Source: a virus. From it: a stretch of DNA of 20,901 nt. Positions within the stretch are counted from its first letter, which is position 1; the number at the start of each line of letters is the position of its first letter. Positions 15,517 through 20,855 of the stretch are shown here, piece by piece. The stretch spans positions 1-20,901 of the IMG/VR virus record IMGVR_UViG_3300025806_002075, one strand, 5' to 3'. Position numbers and translations under genes: made by a program. The notes under the pieces are model-generated. The model was not told the origin of the DNA and did not search any database. It saw only the letters and a program-made list of their open reading frames with translations.

Positions 15517-16704
15517 ACTCTGAGTTATTTTTATAATACTACCATTTCCACCATTTATTTTAATTAAATTAGAAGTACCATCTTGTATGAAGATTACAGT
15601 ATAGCTTCCAGAAGAATCTATATCTACTCTAGCTGTATCGCTAACACTACGCATAAGTGTTAATACTTCTCCTGTTATAAAAGATGTTATCTGCGTGCCT
15701 AAGTCTTGACCTAGTTTAGTACCAACAATATTAGTAGATGTAGCGTCTTGTGCTAACTGATCTTCTTGTTGTATTTCTTGTAGTGCGTCTATGACATCTA
15801 GCAAATCTTCCAGGAAGTTTACATCAAGATAGTTTATATCTAACTCTGTAAACTCTAGTTCTTTTTCTGAGTCTAAAAAATCTTCTTCTAAAAAGTCCTC
15901 GTCTAAACCATCAAAGTCTAATATGTTTTTCTTTTTGGTTTGTGTTGTTTCTTCTATAGCCACCTCTTCTTTAGGTGGATTAACAATAAGCATATTATCT
16001 ATAAGGTCTAGTGTTAGGTCTAAGATTACAGGTGAGCTAGGTGATTTTTCAAAAACATCTACCGTTGTAGCTTCGTAAGGTTTATTAAGTGTAACTGTAC
16101 CCATAGCTGTAGTTACTAATATCTCACCACTAGAATTACCAAATTCATCTGGTAAAAGTATCAACAACGACCTGCCGATTTCATCTACGGTAACTGTGAA
16201 ATCAGTACCACGAATTGCTATGTTTGCTGTGGGTGTTTTAAGATCTATATTGTTTTTATCTATTTTGTTTAGACCGCCAGTAATAAACCTAGCTGTACCA
16301 AGACCAAAGGTAATAGCCATTTTAGATTTACTAGGGTTAGGATCAAAGATGTATTCGTCTATGGTGAGCTGAGAGTTTTCTGTAAGTCTTACCTTGGAGT
16401 CGTCTAGGAACGTAATAGCCATACGACCATTGGTAGTAATTGCTTCATCATTTTGTTGTATATCAAAAGACTCTTCTGCTTGATAAGGCTTGTCTCTTAC
16501 TATTTGTGCTGAACCATTTAGTTCAGATATGTTTCCTATATCAACAGCTTGTGGTTGTTCCGCCATCGTTCTGAACGACACAAACAGTACCGTTAGAACC
16601 AGTAGAGTTAATCTGTAACCAATCACTAGCAAGAGTTGATGACTGTATGATATTGAATGTTCTACTGTTTCCTGTTTGGTCGAGATAGAAGTAACCACCT
16701 GCAT
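15511..16704 (-). CDS. FecR-domain envelope protein with acidic linker and curlin-like tail
   Basis: This 397-aa protein has a hydrophobic export signal or anchor at 31-44 ([14 protein letters not shown]). A FecR domain follows (about 55-215; [19 protein letters not shown], then [18 protein letters not shown] at 158-174). An acidic linker (260-320) repeats short units such as [12 protein letters not shown]. The last 30 residues ([18 protein letters not shown] then [11 protein letters not shown]) look like curlin repeats. FecR domains sit in the periplasm and relay or sense envelope signals; here no sigma factor or TonB receptor is nearby, and the likely partner is the CHASE2 cyclase. ATG 16704 has AGGAAG about 7 nt upstream. 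An ATG at 16566 would lose the export signal. The chosen start overlaps the curlin-repeat gene by 164 nt. FecR is sure; the exact N-terminus is not. Confidence 0.85.
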   Translation of the reverse strand: MQVVTSISTKQETVEHSISYSHQLLLVIGYRLTLLVLTVLFVSFRTMAEQPQAVDIGNISELNGSAQIVRDKPYQAEESFDIQQNDEAITTNGRMAITFLDDSKVRLTENSQLTIDEYIFDPNPSKSKMAITFGLGTARFITGGLNKIDKNNIDLKTPTANIAIRGTDFTVTVDEIGRSLLILLPDEFGNSSGEILVTTAMGTVTLNKPYEATTVDVFEKSPSSPVILDLTLDLIDNMLIVNPPKEEVAIEETTQTKKKNILDFDGLDEDFLEEDFLDSEKELEFTELDINYLDVNFLEDLLDVIDALQEIQQEDQLAQDATSTNIVGTKLGQDLGTQITSFITGEVLTLMRSVSDTARVDIDSSGSYTVIFIQDGTSNLIKINGGNGSIIKITQSN

Positions 16705-17257
16705 ATCCGCTTCCTGTAAAGTTTACTGTGTTGCTATCTCCATCTACATCTACATAGTTAGTAGCACCATCATAGTTTATATCAAAATCAAATGTGTTGC
16801 TGTCACCATTTATAATCCAGTCTAAATCAAGAGAACCTGCAAGTGCAGATGTTCCTGTATCTAAGGTAAAAGTATTAGAGCTACCAGTTACGTCTACGTT
16901 ATAATCTGAGCCATCAATACCATAAGTGTCTGTAGGATCCCCTTGAATAGTAAAGGTATTGCTATCTCCATCAAATTCAAAAAAACCTGTAATATTATCA
17001 CCTAGAATATCTCCTAAAAATTTATTGGTATTACCTATTTGGTTTATATCTAGTGTTAAGTTTAAGCCATCTAAATCTAGTGCTGTAAGCGTTCCTGCAA
17101 CAGAGTTTAGACCTCCAATAATGTTAGATGATCCTAACTGTTCTAAGTCTATATTTGCTGTGGCACCGCTTTGGTCTATATATATTTCGTTATCAGCCGC
17201 GTATAGCACTGACACATTCATCAGTACAATTAGGCTCATTAATTTTCCAATATCCAT
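16541..17257 (-). CDS. Secreted curlin-repeat (CsgA/CsgB-like) protein
   Basis: This 238-aa protein starts with a signal peptide (about 1-20, LMSLIVLMNVSVLYA) and then consists of about nine repeats of a hydrophobic-x-x-x-G-x-x-N-x-hydrophobic pattern. Examples are IDQSGATANIDL, INQIGNTNKF, FDGDSNTFTI, VTGSSNTFTL, INGDSNTFDF, VDGDSNTVNF and [10 protein letters not shown]. The anchoring Gly residues are mostly 22-28 residues apart (31, 42, 75, 97, 125, 151, 173, 196, 220), close to the CsgA period of about 22. Early repeats keep the curlin Gln (DQSG, EQLG, NQIG); later ones are Asp-rich. Two Cys lie at the end (226, 238). AAGGAAGGA precedes the ATG inside the csgG-like gene. It is the likely cargo of the CsgG/CsgF pore and may form an amyloid-like fibre; that is inference. 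Confidence 0.75.
   Translation of the reverse strand: MDIGKLMSLIVLMNVSVLYAADNEIYIDQSGATANIDLEQLGSSNIIGGLNSVAGTLTALDLDGLNLTLDINQIGNTNKFLGDILGDNITGFFEFDGDSNTFTIQGDPTDTYGIDGSDYNVDVTGSSNTFTLDTGTSALAGSLDLDWIINGDSNTFDFDINYDGATNYVDVDGDSNTVNFTGSGYAGGYFYLDQTGNSRTFNIIQSSTLASDWLQINSTGSNGTVCVVQNDGGTTTSC
16710..16715 (-). promoter_or_regulatory. Shine-Dalgarno supporting the long FecR start
   Basis: AGGAAG on the minus strand lies inside the curlin-repeat gene, just before ATG 16704. The ATG at 16566 has no comparable site, so the longer FecR form with its export signal is preferred. Confidence 0.5.
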
Positions 17258-18047
17258 TTGTAATTCCTTCCTTAATTGTTTGTAATACAGCCGTTTCTAT
17301 AGCTGTTTGTAAGGCAATATTAATAGATTCGTTTCTTACTAAACCGTTTTCTATTTCAACAAGTTCTGTTGAATCGGTTATAAACCTAAATACATCTTGA
17401 TCTATAGATGCACTTAATATTGTTTTGGTTACAAGAACCTCTAGCAGTACCTTTCCTGTACTGACGGAAACTGTGCGTAAAGATATGGTTACGGTGTCTT
17501 GCTTGTATTGCCTAGACATTCCAATGCCTAAGTATCTAGCACCTGCACCACCAGATTTTACGTTGCTTTCGTATGATATCACGCCACCTTGCATTATCAA
17601 ACCTGCAAATAATAGATCTGGTAGCTTTTGTTTATTTTTATTTTCTTGTCTAGCACTCCTAATAATCTGTCTTTCTTTGGTTACATTGTCTAAACCAACT
17701 CTTTCAACCACTTCAAAAAAACCATCATATCTACTACCAGCGTGTTTTAAGGCTCTAATTAAGTATGCGTCTGGTGCCTGGGTTACTGCTGATGAAAAAG
17801 TTGCGTACGAACTATTACTTCGTCTTTGTCCTGTTTGATCTGTGAAAGAAGCTGCATAAATAGCTACAACTGGTTTTTTTTTGTTAGCTGTTTGTATGTT
17901 TGCTAGTTCAGGAACAAGTAATGTTCCTATCGTTGGCTTTTCTATCTTTTGTAATGGGGGTAAGTTGTTTTCTAATGGATCTATTATTAATGCACAGCTA
18001 GAAAGTAAAGCTACCAATAGGAAGGGATATAGTTGTCGTATTGCCAT
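17193..18047 (-). CDS. csgG: CsgG-like curli secretion pore lipoprotein
   Basis: This 284-aa protein has a lipoprotein signal ending LLSSC (Cys18), so it should go to the outer membrane. Family motifs run in the E. coli CsgG order: PVVAIYAASFTDQTGQ (59-74), FSSAVTQ (84-90), FFEVVERVGLDNVTKERQII (110-129), SYESNVKSGGAGARYLGIG (158-176), SLRTVSVSTGKVL (189-201) and KTILS...DVFRF (208-222). CsgG forms a nonameric pore that exports unfolded curli subunits. The Phe of the constriction loop is kept (Phe84), but the Asn before it is Thr. Length matches the family apart from a short Cys-containing tail (274, 278). The gene overlaps the csgF-like gene by 50 nt and the curlin-repeat gene by 65 nt. No CsgE-like gene is visible. 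Confidence 0.95.
   Translation of the reverse strand: MAIRQLYPFLLVALLSSCALIIDPLENNLPPLQKIEKPTIGTLLVPELANIQTANKKKPVVAIYAASFTDQTGQRRSNSSYATFSSAVTQAPDAYLIRALKHAGSRYDGFFEVVERVGLDNVTKERQIIRSARQENKNKQKLPDLLFAGLIMQGGVISYESNVKSGGAGARYLGIGMSRQYKQDTVTISLRTVSVSTGKVLLEVLVTKTILSASIDQDVFRFITDSTELVEIENGLVRNESINIALQTAIETAVLQTIKEGITNGYWKINEPNCTDECVSAIRG
17265..17273 (-). promoter_or_regulatory. Strong Shine-Dalgarno for the curlin-repeat gene inside csgG
   Basis: AAGGAAGGA on the minus strand lies about 7 nt before ATG 17257, within the csgG-like coding sequence. It supports this start and suggests high translation of the putative cargo protein. Confidence 0.75.
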
Positions 18048-18525
18048 CTGAGTCTGTTATTTTTAAAGTTATTATTCCATCTACAACATTATACTCTATC
18101 CTGTTACCTTCTAACTCTAGCACACCACTATCGCTAGGAGTTTCTCCAAATAGGTTTTCTACTAGCTGTCTTGATAATTGTGCATATATTCTTGATTCTA
18201 AGTTACGAATAAACCTAGCTAATGTTGTGTTTTCTTTGTCTCTTTCTATTTCGTCTTGTAAAGCTTTTATTTCTGCTTTTAGTGCTTGCTTACGATTAAA
18301 CTGTTGATTCTCAATAGTAAGATAGTGTGCAGATGTACCTATACCAGAAAATGATGGAGACTTAAACTTATGTACCATTTCGTCTGCTTTCGTGTTTTGA
18401 ACTAAAACTAATGCAAACATAATTAAACCCATAAATAAAAACCATGCACCCACTCTAGCTTTTGCAGCTTCTTCTTGTTCTATTTCTTTTTTTGTAAGTC
18501 CTCTTTTTTTATAACTTGCAGTCAT
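17998..18525 (-). CDS. csgF: CsgF-like curli assembly factor with N-terminal extension
   Basis: The mature part of this 175-aa protein resembles CsgF. After a hydrophobic segment (27-43) and a possible cleavage site TKA-DE comes MVHKFKSPSFSGIG (50-63), matching the E. coli CsgF N-terminus that enters the CsgG constriction (F.F..P.F.G). A central helix (about 78-127) is followed by IEYNVVDGIITLKITDSDGN (143-162), equivalent to the CsgF C-terminal beta region. In curli systems CsgF caps the CsgG pore and helps attach fibres. The start at 18525 has AGAGGAAGGA upstream and shares a base with the preceding stop. This leaves 26 charged residues before the hydrophobic segment, unlike the short signal of bacterial CsgF. 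The gene overlaps csgG by 50 nt. Confidence 0.85.
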   Translation of the reverse strand: MTASYKKRGLTKKEIEQEEAAKARVGAWFLFMGLIMFALVLVQNTKADEMVHKFKSPSFSGIGTSAHYLTIENQQFNRKQALKAEIKALQDEIERDKENTTLARFIRNLESRIYAQLSRQLVENLFGETPSDSGVLELEGNRIEYNVVDGIITLKITDSDGNTTTISLPIGSFTF

Positions 18526-18875
18526 TAATCCTTCCTCTGGTCGTCTCTATCAGCTTTTGCTAATCTATCAGTATGCATTAGCTGTGGTACTCCAAGTATA
18601 GTCTTGAGAAGCGTATCTTGTCTAATAATCTCATTATCTACAGACCTAACTCTGTCTATAAGTGCTACTAATATACCGTGTTGTGAGTCTAGTTTTTGAC
18701 CTAATCTTGCTTCTATTTCTGATATTTGAGCTGATACTTTTTCATCTAAAACATCTACTTTAGTTTCCATGCCATCAATTATTTTGTTAATTAGCTTCCA
18801 GATAAACATACCAAGCCCTATAGCTGCTGCTATTGGAAAACCAACTTCATTAATTAATTGAACTACAGAATCCAT
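18525..18875 (-). CDS. Holin-like membrane protein with coiled coil
   Basis: This 116-aa protein has an N-terminal membrane segment (about 10-33, NEVGFPIAAAIGLGMFIWKL) followed by a heptad-rich helix (about 35-90) and a charged C-terminus. The build is that of small phage holin-like proteins, and I recognise the NEVGFPIAAA...WKL type from marine phages. It may be a holin or a holin regulator; it could also be an envelope partner of the csgFG genes, which start immediately after it (TAATG, one shared base). No strong Shine-Dalgarno is seen before its ATG, 5 nt after the thermonuclease stop. No named family can be assigned with certainty. Confidence 0.6.
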   Translation of the reverse strand: MDSVVQLINEVGFPIAAAIGLGMFIWKLINKIIDGMETKVDVLDEKVSAQISEIEARLGQKLDSQHGILVALIDRVRSVDNEIIRQDTLLKTILGVPQLMHTDRLAKADRDDQRKD

Positions 18876-18880
18876 TAGGG

Positions 18881-19264
18881 TTAGTAATCACCCCAAACCT
18901 TACTTTTGGTACCCCCGTGGTACTCAACTGCATGACCTTCATCTATAAGCATTTGACAAATGTCTTTACCATTTTCTGTATATGGTATTCCTAATATGCG
19001 GCCATACTTACCTTTGCCTAATGATTTAATTTTAAACTTACCAGTACAAAGTTCTTTTAATCTTTCTTTTGCTGCAAGACCTAGTTTTTTTTCTGCAAGA
19101 TCCCTAGTACGAGATTCTGGAGTATCTATGCCATGCAAACGAACACGTTGTTTATGTAGCTTTACATCAAATCCAAGATCGAGACAGCAATCAAAAGTAT
19201 CACCATCCACTATACGTTCTAACGTAGCGTTATATACAAAGGCATCTGGTGCTTTTTTAGCCAT
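18881..19264 (-). CDS. Staphylococcal nuclease-like (thermonuclease) protein
   Basis: This 127-aa SNase-fold nuclease has every catalytic and metal residue in place: Asp20/Asp22 (RIVDGDTF), Arg42, Asp47-Thr48 and Glu50 (VRLHGIDTPESR), and Arg89 (KYGRILG). The family cuts DNA and RNA phosphodiester bonds using calcium. There is no signal peptide, so it should act in the cytoplasm or be packaged in the virion. Possible jobs are host DNA breakdown or trimming of DNA; the sequence does not decide. The start shares a base with the stop of the small upstream gene (TAATG). The C-terminus (GGTKSKVWGDY) is complete and typical of short phage SNase proteins. Confidence 0.9.
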   Translation of the reverse strand: MAKKAPDAFVYNATLERIVDGDTFDCCLDLGFDVKLHKQRVRLHGIDTPESRTRDLAEKKLGLAAKERLKELCTGKFKIKSLGKGKYGRILGIPYTENGKDICQMLIDEGHAVEYHGGTKSKVWGDY

Positions 19265-19443
19265 TAGCCTGTGTTGTTTATGTTAATATTACTTTTTTTC
19301 TTAACTCTTTTTGTAGTGTAAGCTTCGTTGATGTTAGGAGTAGATTTATCATCTGCAACATAGTGTCCTTTTTTATTTCTTGATCTTACTTCAACTCGTT
19401 CAGTGCCAGTAACTTTATCCCAAAATTTACTAAGAATACCCAT
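19264..19443 (-). CDS. Small hypothetical basic protein, 59 aa
   Basis: This short gene reads MGILSKFWDKVTGTERVEVR and then RNKKGHYVADDKSTPNINEA, ending in a Lys-rich tail. AGGA lies about 8 nt before its ATG, and its stop shares a base with the thermonuclease ATG (TAATG), the same coupling used throughout this gene train. It also closes an otherwise empty gap. The N-terminal GILSKFWDKVTG could be an amphipathic membrane-binding helix. No known family is recognised. Confidence 0.7.
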   Translation of the reverse strand: MGILSKFWDKVTGTERVEVRSRNKKGHYVADDKSTPNINEAYTTKRVKKKSNININNTG

Positions 19444-19444
19444 A

Positions 19445-19600
19445 TTACTTTTCCTTTGCTTTACCTATGTTTAAAGCTAAAAGATCTACAAACTTATAAA
19501 GTTTACCGATCCAAGCATCATCTTTAGGGGTTGGCGTACTTGCAGCTATTAAACTAGCAACCGTAACTATTGTGGTAACCCACATAATAATATCTACCAT
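19445..19600 (-). CDS. Small single-span membrane protein, 51 aa, holin-like candidate
   Basis: The protein has one N-terminal membrane segment (about 3-20, DIIMWVTTIVTVASLIAA), a short linker (STPTPKDDAW) and an amphipathic C-terminus (IGKLYKFVDLLALNIGKAKE). I recall similar small proteins in other marine and enteric phages, where they lack a firm function; holin or holin-like activity is a possibility. The start shares a base with the stop of the 68-aa gene (TGATG), and the next gene starts one base after its stop, so it fits the gene train well. Confidence 0.7.
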   Translation of the reverse strand: MVDIIMWVTTIVTVASLIAASTPTPKDDAWIGKLYKFVDLLALNIGKAKEK

Positions 19601-19806
19601 CATTTTTTCTCCTCTGAAATATCATCAGTTTGTGATTTCATGCTTTCAGCCAAGGCTTGCTGATACATATTCAGACTTGGCCTTAACTCGTCAATCTCAA
19701 ATTGATGTTGATTTATTTTTGTTGACAAGCTTTGTATATGAGCTTGAAAACTTTTTTGTTCAGGCGTAAATTCTACCTCAACATTATTTTTTTTGGCTTT
19801 TGCCAT
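19600..19806 (-). CDS. Small hypothetical coiled-coil protein, 68 aa
   Basis: The protein begins MAKAKKNNVEVEFTPEQKS and is predicted to form one long helix (about 15-55) with a charged end (DDISEEKK). No function is recognised; it could be a structural spacer or scaffold. A longer frame reaches an ATG at 19845, but ATG 19806 is preferred: AGGAGGTG lies 5 nt upstream and the ATG shares one base with the stop of the oxygenase gene (TAATG). It is one of three small genes between the oxygenase and the thermonuclease. Confidence 0.7.
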   Translation of the reverse strand: MAKAKKNNVEVEFTPEQKSFQAHIQSLSTKINQHQFEIDELRPSLNMYQQALAESMKSQTDDISEEKK

Positions 19807-20507
19807 TATTGCACCTCCTGGGGTGTTGGTTGTTGCACATCCCAACAGTTTAAGTTGGATGCGATGGTTCGTCTTTCTCCTTCACCTTTGAAGGGGTAGA
19901 CCATGTGTTGTAACCAAGAAGGGAATACTAATAGTTTTCCTACTTCTGGAGTCATAACAAATGATTGAGCTGGTTTTAATCTTTCACTATCTATAACGGA
20001 AACTTGTCCGTATTGAAATGCTATACAGCCGTCTGAATGTCCACTTTCGTTATATAGCGAATAAGTTGGTGATTGAGCATTAACGTTACCTATTTGTGGT
20101 GGTACTTTAGTCCAGGCTGTTGTTGACATACCCATTAATGTTTTGGTGCCGTGATCGTGTATAGGATTGTAATCACCGTCATAACTATGTACTGACCAAG
20201 TTTCGTCTATTGCTACTTGCTTCGGACCTTTAAGAGAGTTTTGCTTAGCAAAATTATTAATATACTCAACACCAAGGTTACAGATAAAATTATTATACTC
20301 AACCATTCTTTTATCATTATGATCTAACAGTAACTGTTCTCCTTTATCTATTTGCCCTACTAAAGTATTAGCTAATGATTGTTTGTTTTTATCATGTTTA
20401 TATTCGTCCATATAATCATTAACGCTATCAATCATATCTTGAGGCATTTGTGTTTCTAGCACATATACCGCAGGCATACTGTGCATCTGAAAAGGATGTC
20501 CGTCCAT
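19806..20507 (-). CDS. 2OG-Fe(II) oxygenase-like protein
   Basis: This 233-aa protein resembles the 2-oxoglutarate/Fe(II)-dependent dioxygenase-like proteins common in marine phages. The putative iron ligands are His117 with Asp118/His119 (NPIHDHG) in a first strand and His201 (FPSWLQHMVYP), with Arg212/Arg213 (GERRTIASN) positioned to bind the 2-oxoglutarate carboxylate. The order, spacing and LLVFPSWLQH motif fit the double-stranded beta-helix family. Such enzymes hydroxylate proteins, nucleotides or small molecules; the substrate is unknown. Two bases separate it from the preceding stop. Genes of this kind often lie near tail genes, so modification of a virion or host surface component is possible. 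The exact ligand set (HxH rather than HxD) is uncertain. Confidence 0.75.
   Translation of the reverse strand: MDGHPFQMHSMPAVYVLETQMPQDMIDSVNDYMDEYKHDKNKQSLANTLVGQIDKGEQLLLDHNDKRMVEYNNFICNLGVEYINNFAKQNSLKGPKQVAIDETWSVHSYDGDYNPIHDHGTKTLMGMSTTAWTKVPPQIGNVNAQSPTYSLYNESGHSDGCIAFQYGQVSVIDSERLKPAQSFVMTPEVGKLLVFPSWLQHMVYPFKGEGERRTIASNLNCWDVQQPTPQEVQ
19812..19819 (-). promoter_or_regulatory. Near-perfect Shine-Dalgarno for the 68-aa gene
   Basis: AGGAGGTG on the minus strand lies inside the end of the oxygenase gene, 5 nt before ATG 19806. It is among the strongest ribosome sites in the window and fixes the start 13 codons inside the longest frame. Confidence 0.85.
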
Positions 20508-20509
20508 AC

Positions 20510-20854
20510 TTAACTAGGAACGCTAAATGCTTGGTCTGGTGTGCTTTCAACTGGTGGGTTAGTTATAACGCTATCTACCTGACTAGCAAATATTGTATCC
20601 CATTTTGATACAGGGCATATAGCTACTAAGTTAGCATTAGACCAACTACCTTTAGCTTTTAGTGTAAAGTTAGTTGTTGTACTACCGTCTGGATTAGTAT
20701 CTGTTTGATTTACTGTAGTGCTAAAAGTAGTAGTATAGTAAGTGCTATCGCCCTCACTATCATTTTCATAAGTCATTTCTATATTCCACTTATCTACTTT
20801 ACTAGATGCATTTTCATAAGGTGTGCATTTAGTTATTGCTTTTGTTACTGCCAT
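20510..20854 (-). CDS. Hypothetical beta-rich protein, 114 aa
   Basis: I do not recognise a family for this protein. It is rich in Thr, Ser and Asn, has alternating patterns suggesting beta strands (STYYTTTFSTTVNQT, STTTNFTLKAKGSW) and a C-terminal part with CPVSKWDTIFA. There is no signal peptide or membrane segment. AAAAGGAG lies about 7 nt before its ATG, inside the end of the upstream gene. Its stop is 2 nt from the oxygenase start, so the two are co-transcribed. Small beta-rich proteins at this location in marine phages are often virion-associated, but nothing here proves that. Confidence 0.65.
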   Translation of the reverse strand: MAVTKAITKCTPYENASSKVDKWNIEMTYENDSEGDSTYYTTTFSTTVNQTDTNPDGSTTTNFTLKAKGSWSNANLVAICPVSKWDTIFASQVDSVITNPPVESTPDQAFSVPS

Positions 20855-20855
20855 A

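Noticed and set aside
15511-16704. FecR as part of an iron-siderophore sigma/anti-sigma system
   Set aside because: No ECF sigma factor or TonB-dependent receptor lies nearby; the neighbours are curli and cyclase genes.
13093-18525. The curli/cyclase block as host DNA or an assembly chimera
   Set aside because: The block is joined to phage genes on both sides by shared or overlapping start/stop codons (18525, 13093-13084), in the same strand and style. Not excluded without read mapping.
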